Origin: Rhizopus arrhizus
Taxonomy: Eukaryota > Mucoromycota > Mucoromycetes > Mucorales > Rhizopodaceae
Direction of reading: 5' to 3'
DNA: 64,000 nt
Assembly (NCBI GenBank): GCA_024220505.1
Contig: JAKZZE010000008.1
Location: forward strand, 868,001-932,000
Shown here: in pieces, positions 11,523-23,106 of the stretch
Numbering within the stretch: position 1 is the first letter of the stretch
Layout of the letters: each line of letters begins with the position of its first letter
Made by a program: the position numbers and the translations under genes
Notes under the pieces: model-generated
Databases searched by the model: none
The model's input: the letters and a program-made list of their open reading frames with translations, nothing else
Told to the model about the DNA's origin: nothing

Positions 11523-13028
11523 TTAATCCATCATCATGATATCTTCTTCTTTATCCATCATCATGTCGTCTCTTGCTTCCGAATGAACGATTTCACGTCT
11601 TGCTTCAGGTGAAATACCAGGATGATACTTCTTTCGAAGGACTTCAAGTAACAAGTCCTTTTGTTCCGCCACCAGATCTTGTTTATATCTTTGAACAAAG
11701 ACCAGCAAGGATTGATGCCAGAGCACAGGCATTTCGCGTGGATCGTTTGTGAATCGAGCATAATGCATGACAAGAGCATCTACCACCTTGTAAGGTAAAG
11801 CATATTTCTTGTCAAGCAAGACACGAATAAAGAGTGAGTTCGGTCCGGTGTAATCCATCTCGGCCAAACGCAAGAGAGCGGCAGAGGAATGAAGGACAGG
11901 GATGGAGACCTTGGCAAGCACACTGCCGAGGATAGAAGCTTCCTTCAGTGTACAATTACCAGACTCACACAGGGGAAATAGAATGCCCTTAAAGAAGGCT
12001 GCCGGACGATAAAGTCCCTTCTTTAATGCCAGATAAAGATGATAACTCAACTTTTTGTTTTCAGCGACATCTTCACGTATACGGTCCAATAAGACGAGAT
12101 TTAAAAACCGTTGGACAGGCTTGACCTTCAGATTTGATACAAACATACGAGTGGCTTCATAGGTGGCATGGGGTGTCCATGTCTCGGGTTGGGTGATGTA
12201 CAAGATCTCTTCCCAGTTAGCTAAAGAAGGAATGATTTTGAAGGCCTTGGGTAATTTGCCAGACTTGTAACGACTCAACAATTGACCTACTCTATTATAA
12301 TCTTAATCCTTGTCCTTGACACATTCCTAGTTTCCCTTACTTTGTATACACCTCAACCACCTTTGGATTCATAGAAGGTGCCAATTGCTCTTCTTCCTCT
12401 ACCAACAAAACACAGTGAGTTTTTTTATCCCTCCTATTTAGGATATACACACGTACCAATCGCCGGCAACCCTTCGGCCGCATTCTTTTCATTGATCTTT
12501 TCCATAATGATGTCTGCCAATGACTTCTTTTCTCTAGGCGCACTAGGGAAAAATTTACTCAAGATATCAGCATCTGCTTCATCCACCTCAATCTCTTCAT
12601 ATTCTCCATCCCCTTCCATCTCATCCATCTCCTCTTCATCCTCGGGGAACCCTAAGCCAAACGTTTCCTTTGATTCTCTGTCAAGAAAAACAAGAGTGAG
12701 TAAAGAAAAAAAGAAAGACAGGACGCTTACTCTTCTTCTTTTCCCTCGCCGTCTATTTGTTCTTGTTGTTCTCTTGCGATTTTTAAAATTTTCTTGGATA
12801 GCTTGGAGTCCAAATAGGTCTAAGGCAAATGGTCAGTGCTCTCCTTTTTTAAGGGGAACTCTTGTCTTTTTTTTTTACCTGATCGGCTTCTTCGGATCGA
12901 TTGTTACGATCAATGAATTTTTGACGAGGTGCTTTCTTTGTGAACGCCTGCTCGGGAAGATCGGCAAGTTGGACATGAAGAGGATCATGGCGTTGAGAAC
13001 GATTGACTTTTACTTGTGATTTTCCCAT
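11523..13028 (-). CDS. enp1: Bystin, pre-40S ribosome assembly factor
   Basis: Nuclear/cytoplasmic factor needed for 18S rRNA processing and pre-40S export. Five minus-strand exons: 13028-12879, 12819-12731, 12677-12457, 12398-12341 and 12291-11523, giving 428 residues. The N-terminus ([17 protein letters not shown]) is basic, followed by an acidic stretch ([11 protein letters not shown]). The conserved bystin domain then reads [53 protein letters not shown] and [17 protein letters not shown]. The acceptor of the last exon was chosen because only it restores [12 protein letters not shown] in frame. The C-terminus is an unusual Met/Asp-rich tail ([15 protein letters not shown]). The gene is convergent with the WNK-like kinase, leaving about 140 bases between stop codons. 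Confidence 0.95.
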
Positions 13029-13102
13029 TTTGTAATATATAAAAAAAAAGAGAGGTGAGGGGAAAATTGGCTGTGAAATTGCCACTGGTTTTTGTTCTTG
13101 GA

Positions 13103-13139
13103 GTCACACCTTTTTTAGCAGCCACAAAAAAGGTGTGAC
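13103..13139. repeat. Perfect inverted repeat / hairpin near the enp1 start
   Basis: GTCACACCTTTTTT at 13103-13116 is exactly reverse-complemented at 13126-13139, with a 9-nt loop, giving a 14-bp perfect stem. It lies about 75-110 bases upstream of the enp1 ATG. It could be a paired binding site for a dimeric transcription factor or a 5' UTR hairpin. The palindrome is seen directly, its role is not known. Confidence 0.7.
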
Positions 13140-13873
13140 ATTGGCTCCTTCAGACATCAAGGCCGTTTTTCTTGTGTTCTTTTTTTTTTTTTCAAAGGAA
13201 ATGATCTAGCCTGTATTTTGAATCGATCCCATCCTATAAATTGTAGATTTCCCTTTAGATTATAGTTATAAATAAAATTTATTAGCCAGTCATATCAATC
13301 TTTTAGACTGCTGCAAATATAACTTTCTGTCTTTCTTGCTCTAACAGCAACTGTAACTGTAGACTGCATATGTCTACAAAAAAAAATAGTTTAAGGTACA
13401 GCTCTAAAATCATTATTGAACAATCAACATTCAAATCATTTTACACAAGAAATTCAGTTAAAGATATGTTTAATCCACAGTGATGTTGGTGTTGAAAGAC
13501 AAGGTTAAAAAAAAACTGATCTCGGCTTAGAGAACCATAAAGATAGCATGATATGCAAGGTGTGCACTCTGAGCATGCAAACGATTCAATCCTTATTCTC
13601 ATGATTTAAAAAAAACTACCAGAAAAGGCTACAGTTGTATGTCTTGGTCTATATTCGCCAACCTTTAACCTGACTGAAGAATACTGGAGCATCTTTTAGT
13701 ACAAACTGCCTCAAAAGTGAAATAATCCGATAGAATCACCAAGGTAATCTCTTGCAGTGCTTTTCTGGTAGTATCAATCATTTTCCACATATCTGTCAAC
13801 AAGTTTTGGAGTCGTCAAATAAAAATGAGAGAATGAATGTGTCTGATAGAATACAAAACTCCATCACTTTCGT

Positions 13874-13922
13874 CGGCCAATCAGAATGCCAAGCGGCCAA
13901 TCAGAATGCCAAGCGGCCAATC
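13874..13922 (+). promoter_or_regulatory. Three tandem CCAAT boxes, 20-bp period
   Basis: CGGCCAATC occurs at 13874, 13894 and 13914, the first two copies lying inside an exact 20-bp duplication (CGGCCAATCAGAATGCCAAG). CCAAT is the recognition site of the fungal HAP/NF-Y complex. The array ends about 70 bases before the ATG of the HYPK-like gene, an ideal promoter position. The two-helical-turn spacing puts all three sites on one DNA face. Confidence 0.65.
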
Positions 13923-13990
13923 ACCTGGGAAATCCTGTAAAAGCGCCCTAAAAAAAGAGAGACCATAAGCCTCTCTTTTTGATTAAGATA

Positions 13991-14481
13991 ATGGCAGAAC
14001 ACCATCACGACCACTCCAACTGTAACCACGATCACCATGACAATAGCGCCAAAAAGGCCTCTGAGGTTGTCAATGGTGAACTTACAGCTCGTCAAAAAGC
14101 TGCAGAAAAATTAAATAAGGTTCAAATTGGTTTTTCAGTAGAAAATTGCAAAACTAACGTCTTTACTAGGCTTTACTTGGTTTACATGAACTAGCCAATG
14201 AACACAAAAAGTCTTTACCGTAAGTTGAGCTGTTATAAACAAAAAAAAAAAAAAGGAAATAAAGAATTTAAATTATGAACAGTAAACCTGCTACTGGTGC
14301 AGTGAATAAAGCTGATGTGGATCTTTTGGTAATAAATGAACACGCAACGATTTCAAAGAGTACTAACCTTACTTGTAAATAGATAAAAGAGCTTCAATTA
14401 AGCAAGGCAGATGCCGAATCAGCTTTAAGAACTAACGGAGGCGATGTTATTGTCACCTTGAAGAAGCTGATTGAATGTTAA
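13991..14481 (+). CDS. HYPK-like protein with UBA-like domain (107 aa)
   Basis: Four exons: 13991-14119, 14170-14219, 14283-14328 and 14383-14481. The N-terminus is rich in His and Asp (MAEHHHDHSNCNHDHHDN). The C-terminal part, VDLLIKELQLSKADAESALR and GGDVIVTLKKLIE, matches the UBA-like fold of huntingtin-interacting protein K and NAC-alpha. HYPK binds the ribosome-associated N-terminal acetyltransferase NatA and acts on nascent chains. Family members usually lack such a His-rich start, which could bind metal. A NAC-alpha identity is less likely because no NAC domain is present. Confidence 0.75.
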
Positions 14482-14695
14482 CGTGTATTTTCAATTAAAT
14501 AGTAGAATAAAAGCAATATCTATCCTTTGACAACTCTATTGTTTTACAAGTATGCCTTTACTATTTATTTTTGATATGAAGAAAAAGGAAGACGTAAGAA
14601 AGTAATGTTTTGTTTGTTGACTTGACATTGGATTTCAGCCTTTTATTTATTTATATACAACAAGAGAGAGAGTACTTCTATACAAACAAGTTCTT

Positions 14696-16979
14696 TTAAC
14701 CCAAGATCGGTTTTATGATTCGTTCCAGCAATTGCAACATAAGCACTCGATTTAAAAGAGGATCTTGACATCGAGCCCAGATACGATCCATGGCTGTATT
14801 ACAGTTTTGGTCTCCAATCAACTGACGTACTGTATTAGGTATCACTCGATTCATCAATAGGATTCTCGCCATCCTCTTGCTTTCCTCTCTGTCCTTGTCC
14901 GATCGCTCCTTGGACCTCTTTTTCTTTTCTCCTACAGCCCACTGACCCTCTGGCCAGAGCTGCTGACCCAATTGGTTCAAGCGAAGCATGATTGCATCTG
15001 GAGAGAGATAGAGATTCAAGAGGTCATTATATTGTTCTGATATAAATTCTGTGTAGGAACGTCGAACGATTTCTCGCAAGATGTTCAATATGGATCTTCT
15101 CATCCAGGCCTTGTTGTTGGACGGTGTCAAGTTGAAGATTTCAATCACTAACGCATATGTGGTCTCGATCAAGAGTTCCACATCCATCGAACTAAGTGAT
15201 CTAGGCGCTGTTTCTGGTGACTTTACCGATAGCCCAGGCTCTTCATCTATACTGCTGCTGCCACTCGCGACTGAATGGGTATCGGGAGGTGAAGGACTGG
15301 TCAAGCTTGAGATCGAATCCTTTCTGGATCGCTGTTTGTCCTCTGCTAGATTCAGTTCCGTTAGTGTCCTTGAGGAGGATGAAGAACGCGAAAACAGGGA
15401 TCGTGATCTGGCAACAGGACTGATGCTATTACTTGTGCTAGTACTCTTGGATTCGGTCAAATGAGCAAATGCAGCTACTACTCGGTCTTTAAATTCTTCA
15501 GAAAATGAAACCACCTCTTCACTCATCATTTCCGATCGTCTCTCTTTTCTCAAGAAGGCTGAAACAACAGGGTCGATTCCAAGCTCTGGATCATGTACTA
15601 CTTTGATCAGGTAATTCTCTAGGTCACCGCTGATCGCATCACCTCGTTTTTTTGATTGTTTGAGCCAGGATCGTGTAGGATCCAAAGGAAGTCTTAGCTG
15701 TATCTTTACGGTGCGTTTTGTGTGGTTTGCAGCAAGTATGGTGTGAAAGCTCTCGAAATCTGTATAGCTTCGTGTGATTACATAGCCTCCACCTTCTGAA
15801 CCTGTGTTTTCCTCTACAGCAGGTCGTTCAATCTGTATAATATAAGATAACTGACTCTTATTGAGAGGCTGCTCCGGTGACTGCGATGGTGAGATATCCA
15901 TCACTGTAAATTGCGCAGACTCTGGTGAGAAGAACGTTTCCTCTTCCACAGTCTCATATCTTTCCTCAACTTTATCCTCGCCCGTCTGACCTTGGGTTTC
16001 CTCTACTATCCCCTCCAATGCAGCAGCCACAGTCTCCTGAACGACAGCCGAAGTTTCATCGTCAGAGAGAAGATCAATAATCGTACAATTCAAAAAATCA
16101 GGATCACTTAGGATATCCAATATGTTCCCCCATAGAAACGTGGCAAGTAATTCTTTAAGTAAACTCATCAGTAAGTCAGACTCCTTTTCTGAACCAACCA
16201 GGGCTCTTTTTAATAATGTTTGGCTGAGTCCACGAAGTTGCTGATGCTGTTCTTTTTTGGACAAAAGCTGCCCAAAGGGCGATTGAGGATTTCTTCTTAC
16301 ATAATCTTCTATAGAAACTTCAGACTCTTCAAAAGCTCTGCATTCTCTCTGTACACAATTCAGTTTTCACAAAAATCCTTCCTCCTTTTTTTTTCTAGCT
16401 TCTTACCATATGAATAATTAACGTATTAGCTACTCCATATAAGGTCGACATCACTATATCATTCTTATCCTGATTCATCAAGATCTTCTCTACTTGTACA
16501 CACACACCGTTTAATTTTTGTCTTGTAATCTTCTCAAACTGTGTATCCTTATAAACATTCAATTCCTTCCACCAATTTGAAATAAAATCACGCATGAAAT
16601 AATCCAGCAATTGATTGACTACAGTTTGAAGTGATCGATGATAGAGTTCGAGTTTTTCTGGTACGGAATTGAAACTGCTGTCCTACAGACGACATGAGTA
16701 AACAATAAATAAAGAAAAGAGACAAGATAGTACCACGGTTTCAACATAGCTTTTTTGATATTCTCTTATGACAATTCTACTCTCTGTATTACTAAAAAAG
16801 AGAGCTCCTAAAGCAAATCCTAATATAAGGCATACCAAAAAGTAATAACCATCAGTAACAAGTAATACGGAGTAAATGGCGAGAAATGTGTAAGTAAACA
16901 ATTGCATTATTTGCTGCAGGTCTTCTTGCTCGGCTACCCCTCTGCCTAAAGCAACTGCCTCAGATATAAGCTTGAGCAT
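14696..16979 (-). CDS. PXA-PX-nexin C membrane protein (Mdm1/SNX19-like), 724 aa
   Basis: Three minus-strand exons: 16979-16734, 16682-16407 and 16348-14696. The N-terminus has two hydrophobic segments (about residues 25-65: LFTYTFLAIYSVLLV and FLVCLILGFALGALFF), as in ER-anchored sorting nexins. A PXA domain follows (LDYFMRDFISNWW through LLKELLATFLWGNILDILSDP). A PX domain comes next, with the phosphoinositide-binding motif RSYTDFESFH and the proline stretch LPLDPTRSW. After a Ser-rich linker there is a C-terminal nexin domain (AWMRRSILNILREIVRRSY to the end). No RGS domain is visible between PXA and PX, which resembles SNX19/Mdm1 more than SNX13/14/25. Yeast Mdm1 tethers ER to vacuole and lipid droplets; the same role is inferred here. 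Confidence 0.88.
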
Positions 16980-19154
16980 ATGACTTATATGGGTGAGATT
17001 ACAAAAGAAAAAGAAAGCAAAAAGAAAAGGTGTTACTATGGAACAAAAGGATTACAATTAAGGTTTAACATTTTGTTCTTGCTTCAATAGATTTAAGCCC
17101 CGACGTTAAAATCTGAAAATCCACCTGCAGATCGAGACAAATGGTTGAACAATACATGGTACAACGTTTATTTTTTTTACTTACACTATTGAATATTTGA
17201 TGAAATAGATTGAATAAAGAGATAGACTGGCTTAAAAGCTAGCTTGGCTTAAAAGAAACGCTTCTCGTGACACCAAATAAACAAAACATTTTGTTTTGAT
17301 AAAAAAACATATACACAATAAAACAAATAAGAAGTAGATTAAAAAAAGCTAGTGTTGAGCTGAAAATAAGTTTTTCAAAAAATGATTAACTGTAACGATG
17401 GAGATGCAGTGTTGCTAGGGAGGATATGAGAGCTGATGTTTTGAAAATGGCTTACAGAATAAGTAATTGAACAAGACACAGCAATGAGCCAACAGGCACA
17501 TTCAAAAGGAGGCCGAGTTTGATCCATAGCTTGGGTTTACAAGAAAGGGAACACAATCCCCTGCCCCTAACAGCCGATCCATTACGCATTGTCGCCCCTG
17601 CTTTAACCAAAGAGCGAGGGTCACATGCACTGTTTTTGCTTTAAAACAAGTCAAGGTGAACAAGGTAAAAGCAATACTTAAAGTTTCTCTTGTATTATTA
17701 ATCATGTTCGTGTTATCCATCGATTCGGAGCACTCGTCATTCAGCACACCTCTTCACTTTAAAGGTTTTTATGCATTTGCATTGTCTGAGTTTCAGATTG
17801 TGTGACAACCAAATGGGAATGAAGAAACAGACAGACTAAAAAGATCGACATCAATTCAATTATCGGTTTTGCAATGAAATTTTTGTGTGTTATTAAACAT
17901 AGGCTAATTTTGTATTGTACTTGTCTTGTTTAAGAGATACAGTGATAAAGCAGAACTCATTCATGAAATGCTTTCAAAGAGATTCTCTTTTAGGTTTCAA
18001 TGAGTTTTTGCATTGTTTTCCAAACAAAGTACAAAGACAGAATTCCCCAATTGAGTATCTTCAAGTACATTTCAATTCAGTAAGTTTGATATTGACAAGC
18101 AATAGAATGTTTTATACTCCTTGAAGAAACATCTTAAAAAGTCTAGACTGTTTAATTTAAAATCCAGATTCTTTTTTTTTATATTCTTTCAAATGAAAAA
18201 GAACATAATTGTGTGTGAGCTTTTAGTTACACTTGATCTATTCTCCTGAATCGCAACTTTCAATTACAGTCAAAAGAGAGAAAAGATAACAGAATACACT
18301 AAATTACATGTTCTTTCAACCAGGGCATATATGTTATCTATTAACCATATCAAGCACAAAACGAATTGACTGGCACTGTTTCAACACAGTATCTTCAAAT
18401 CAATGCATAAAGAAACTTTTTTTTCGCATTGTTTGTATTTTATAAATATTTTGAAGTAGATTTACATATTTCTTTTATTAAAAATACTTTTTTTAAAAGA
18501 GTATAATGTATCGTTTCAAACAGGGCTCTTAGAAATTCCTTTCTTTTTTTTTCATATTATCTTTCCAGGTTCAAGGAACCAACAATGAAAAAAAGAGTCA
18601 AAAAATGCCTGGATTTCTTTTAAATACGAAACAAAAAAAAACCCCAAGGGTTATTATCAATTGCCATTAGGTCACTTGTAGAAAATAATATACTGACAAG
18701 GGTTGTAAACATCAAGAGAACAAGACAAAAGAAAATGAACAGTTGGTAGCATCAATTGCCGTTCAGAAAAAAAACTCAGACTAGCTAAACGAATGTTTAA
18801 ATATGATATCATTGTTCACTATTGTAATGAAAATCATCATTGTCATTATGATTCTTCCTTTTTATTCTACGTGAACCATTTGTTAGTAAAGTAGTAGTAT
18901 TGCTCTCACTAATTGTACTATATAAAGAATAATAAAGTTAAATACACGCATGGAACTTGTCCAATTTTTATAAGAGAAAAAAAAGAATAAAAAATTTTGC
19001 CCTGGACATGCTTTGAGAGTTTGCATTTTAAGTTAGGTTTCAGTTCAAGAAATAAAAATCCATCAAATCACTGAGAAAATACAAGTTCATTTTTTTCGCT
19101 TTCTTTTCTTTTTCCTTTTTTTTTTTCTTTTTTAGTTATTTATCAATTCAAAAC
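16980..19154. other. Long AT-rich intergenic region
   Basis: About 2.2 kb between the divergently transcribed sorting nexin and C2H2 genes. Short open segments near 17050-17150 and 17502-17747 (minus) and 17915-18124 (plus) have no recognisable features. The large size is typical of promoters of regulatory genes such as the C2H2 factor. A pyrimidine-rich tract at about 19090-19135 lies just before its ATG. Confidence 0.4.
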
Positions 19155-20247
19155 ATGCCGCCTAAAAGAAGAAGCTCTGGTCAAAGATCTACTCCTAAAC
19201 AATTTCGTTGTACCGGGTATGGTGATTGTAATATGGTTTTTACAAGAAGCGAACATTTAGCAAGACATGAAAGAAAGCATACAGGAGAGGTAAAAAGTCT
19301 TTTATATACCTTTATGGCAAACAACTCAATTATGAAAATATATACAGAAACCTTACAAGTGTATTGTTGAAGGCTGTGATCGCATGTTTAGCCGATTTGA
19401 CAATATGATGCAGCATACACAAACTCATGACAAGGAAAAAAGAAAATCGGTTGCATCAATGGAGACAGTAAAGGATCATACAAAGCCCAAGAAAGCCCGT
19501 GCGATCATGACAGACGATTCAGTAACAGAATCTCCGACTCAATTACATGAAGAGCGATTCCCGTGGGCTCAACAAACAGATCTGTATTCTGTGCCTCCAT
19601 TAGAATACAACTCGATGGTATACAACCGTACACTGCCCCCACCTCACCGAAGATCTTCTATTTCTACACCCATTCGTTCGGGTGGATATCGTTCATCTTA
19701 TCCTTATTCATTGCCCCCTTCTCCTGTCAAGACTCATTTTAATCACAACAACCCACATTTCCCTCAACCTCCTCCTACAAGTGATTATTATTATCACCGA
19801 AAACCATACAATGTACCTAGAAACCGTTCATCATGGCCTGCCAAAAGGGAAGACTATGAACTTTTTGAACAAACTCGTCGATCCTCCATCTCCACTACTT
19901 CCAGTGACTCTGGTCATACCAATTCACCACCTAGTTTCCATCAAGATTTCAACGTGAAGCGACGCATCTCGATTGATGCCTTGCAGACACCCATAGAAAA
20001 GTTGCGAACGATTCAGTTGGACGAAAAGCCGGTGGAACAAGATGCTGTTGATATCACACAAGATGAATATGAAGCGCTGGAAGCCTTCAGTCAATTCCGC
20101 TCCTCGCCTGTTGTTGGTGCTTTACCTGTCGCTTCATCTCCACTACACAGTCCAAATCTGTCTTCTCAGGTATGTGCTATTCGGCAACGAGTACCAACAT
20201 CAAAAGAATCATTCCTGAGACCTGAATCTCATAATTATCTTGGTTAA
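19155..20247 (+). CDS. C2H2 zinc-finger transcription factor (344 aa)
   Basis: Two exons, 19155-19289 and 19348-20247, joined at the classic linker HTGE|KPYKC. Two adjacent C2H2 fingers sit at the N-terminus (about residues 15-75): [24 protein letters not shown] and [23 protein letters not shown]. Their RSEHLARH and RFDNMMQH recognition helices are typical of fungal stress and carbon-source regulators of the Msn2/Usv1/Rgm1 type. The rest is a low-complexity Pro/Ser/Tyr region with several RRSSIS or RRISID motifs that look like basophilic kinase (PKA-type) sites. A possible donor (CAG|GTATGT) near 20169 means an alternative C-terminus cannot be excluded. Confidence 0.88.
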
Positions 20248-21462
20248 TTTAACATTTTTGTTGTTTCTTGTATCATATTTTTTTTTCCTTTTGTATTTAA
20301 AAATCCTTTACTTATTAAAAAATCATTCATTTTTTTTTTTTTTTTTTTTTTTTTTTTGCAACAATAGTATTTTGCTCATTGTTTTCATTAAACTAGACTC
20401 AACAGGCACAGATAATTCAATAGTTTGTGTCCAAACGATGTAGTAATCAGGTTCAATTATCATTTTCAAGCCAATTGACGTAATAATAGTATGTGATGTT
20501 GACGTCAAGTTGTCTTTTATTACCTATTAGCCCATCATGATGTACTTAAAGAATCATAACATAAAGGACTCCCAATTTATCAGTAGTATTTATGTTTCAT
20601 TTACAGAAAGAACAATATGTGTACAGAGTAGCAAAGTGATTTTATAATGTAGACATGCTGTATAAAAAAAGTGTTTTATACACCATTTGTGTGTGTGAAC
20701 AGCAAAAGATCACATTAGTCTCTGTTGTACCATTGGGTGCAACAATATGGATTATGTAAACCTCGTTAAACTTGGGTTTTTTCTCAACAATAAAAACATA
20801 AAAAGGTTCTCTAGATCAATCCACCTCAACGAAAACACTTTGTTTGGTATGTCATGTCGTTCAAAGTGATGCACTTTTCTGATCATTACTATTTATAAAA
20901 GAAAGGGCTGATTGTATTTTCCTGCGAAAAGCAAAAGAGCTCTACACAACTTTTTTGCTTTAAAACAATTTGAATGCACAGCTCTAATAGCTTATATACA
21001 ACTGTACGATCAATTTATTTTTGTAAACAGTATGATGTTATCTAATATAATCCTTTTATCTTATATATTGAAAAATATATGATTATACTTCTTTGTTGAG
21101 CAAAAAAACATATAGCCCTTTATCACATTTGATTTTCAAAAAATTAGTTGCTATTTCTAAAAAGACAGATTTGACAATCGTATTGTTTTTCTTCAATAAA
21201 GATACTGACACTTCTTTTTAAATGCTTATCAATATAAAGTCAATTTTTGTATTTGTTTATCATTGTCTATATTTGAACAGAATCGCTGCTGAGTCGTGCT
21301 ATTTTCTTTTTCTTTTTTTATCTGGGTTTTCACTTCTGTATCCTTTCTATTAACTTATCCTTTTACAATACTTTACGTAGAAAGGATCTTTAAAAGAAGT
21401 TGGTCAAATGTTTATGAAATGTAGGTGTAGTGTTTAAAAAACCACTGAATATCTTGATCAAA
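20248..21462. other. Intergenic, AT-rich
   Basis: About 1.2 kb with the C2H2 gene 3' UTR and a T tract at about 20330-20357. No convincing coding or RNA feature seen. Confidence 0.4.
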
Positions 21463-21850
21463 CCCTTAGAGTTCTTCTGAATCAACAATAATATATTCGT
21501 CAGTACCATTAATCAAATGTTTAGTATGAACGAGCGTCGATTTAGATTTTGATTCCTTCTTCAATTTTTGTAGCACATTTTTACATAGTCGTTTGCCGCT
21601 TTCTACTCAACCCCTACTTATTTGTCAAGGGTAGTAGCTCTCATTTACTGTCACGCCTTTTCATGTCTGAGAAATACACTAACGAATGATAAACTGCACT
21701 CTCTTATTTTGTAAGAGGCTTGCCCGTCTACAGTAAGACTACCATCTTTAAAAGTCCTAAATTGGATTCTACAACTTCCATTATTCTATATCTCTTGAAA
21801 AATCAGTACCATATTCATTGTTACCAATAGGCTCGTGTTGTAATTATTGT
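21463..21850 (-). other. Possible small gene or gene fragment with short exons
   Basis: Three minus-strand segments read as protein although none has an ATG-started frame longer than 60 codons. Near 21850 one reads EPIGNNEYGTDFSRDIE. Near 21780-21680 another reads FRTFKDGSLTVDGQASYKI and runs into a GTTAGT donor. After an acceptor near 21605 a 45-residue stretch, SGKRLCKNVLQKLKKESKSK through LINGTDEYIIVDSEEL, ends at a stop near 21470. The family is unknown. It may be the 3' end of a decayed transposon or a small real gene. Confidence 0.35.
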
Positions 21851-21974
21851 AAAGCAAGTGCAAAAACAAGATAAAGCATATAAATGAAAAGTAATTTAAA
21901 ACTACGAAAAAATAGAAAAATACAGTATGATATATGATTTTTCAGGAACGCAATTTGTTATTTCTTTTTTACGA

Positions 21975-23106
21975 ATGATAGAAGCACCAATACTGACTTC
22001 TGTGGGAAGCTTAATCATAGACGATATTTATTATGAAGACGGTAGAAAAGTATACAATATACTTGGTGGTGCTGGCATTTTTGCAATTTACGGTAAAAAA
22101 ATTTGCATTCCTTAGAGTTAATCATTCATCATTCTGAAGGCATGAGATTGTGGCAACCTTCACCAAATTCTCAAAAAATAGGTTACATTGTACAAAAAGG
22201 TTTTGATTACCCAGAAGAATTAGATAATCAGCTAAATCGCTTGGATATCACCTTGATTTCAAAACATCACCCTGACAAACACACTACACATGGGATTAAT
22301 CGATTCGGCGCAAATGATCACCGTGACTTTGAATATAAGCACCCAATTATTCGAACAACTGCAGATGATTACCCCGATAGCTGGATAAATTCGATGCGTG
22401 TGGTTCATATTATATCTTCTCCAGAGAGAGCGATAGAAGTGATTGACGAATGGAAGAAAAGGAGTTCTGAAAGTCAAGCTCAGTTTCTTTGGGAGCCCTT
22501 ACCATGGGCGTGCATACCAGAGGTAGTAAAGCACAAAAAAGTGGACAAGAAATATATATATAAGAAAAAAAAAATTAACATGAATTGACCCATTAGAATT
22601 TTGATCAAATATGTGAGGCATCTCGGAAAATAGATATTATTACACCAAATCATGAAGAGATAGCTGACATGCTTGGATACCAATTTGATAAATTTCTCCT
22701 GGAAAATAACAATGATTTTAAGCTAACAGTTGAATATTGCAGTCAAGAGTTATTTGATAAAATCAAAAAACCGTCCATTATCCTAGTTGTACGCGCAAGT
22801 AAATATGGTGCTCTTGTAAAAACCAAGGATAGAATGGAGTGGACACCAGCTTATTGGGATTGGAAGAAAGATCAAGAGCATGTGGTAGATGTTACAGGCG
22901 CAGGAAACGCCTTTTGTGGAGGTTATGCAGCTGGCTGGGTTCAGACAGAGCAGGATCCAATTCAATCCGCCTTGTACGGAGCTGTATCAGCTAGTTTTGT
23001 TGTGGAGCAAATAGGTGTACCAAATTTATCCGAGTATGAGCAGTGGAATCAAGGTCCAAATCCAGTAGATAGGTTATGTTTGTTAAAGGATAGATGTAAG
23101 AAATAA
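21975..23106 (+). CDS. PfkB-family protein, Mak32-like (336 aa)
   Basis: Three exons: 21975-22092, 22140-22522 and 22597-23106. The start TSVGSLIIDDIYYEDGRKVYNILGGAGIFAIYG shows the PfkB/ribokinase N-terminal substrate-binding GG motif. The C-terminal signature reads DVTGAGNAFCGGY. In active PfkB kinases this position is GAGD, with Asp as the catalytic base; here it is Asn. The same region is also altered in the yeast Mak32 subfamily, named for a role in maintaining the killer toxin dsRNA. The LGGAGIFAIYG-MRLWQ context also fits Mak32. Sugar-kinase activity is therefore doubtful. An upstream in-frame ATG at 21927 would add 16 residues but precedes the conserved region. Confidence 0.82.

Larger units (their letters stand above)
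13029..13990. other. Divergent promoter region between enp1 and the HYPK-like gene
   Basis: About 960 bases shared by two divergently transcribed genes. It holds a perfect hairpin at 13103-13139, close to the enp1 start, and three tandem CCAAT boxes at 13874-13922, close to the HYPK-like start; both are annotated separately. The rest is AT-rich with no coding signal. Confidence 0.5.
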
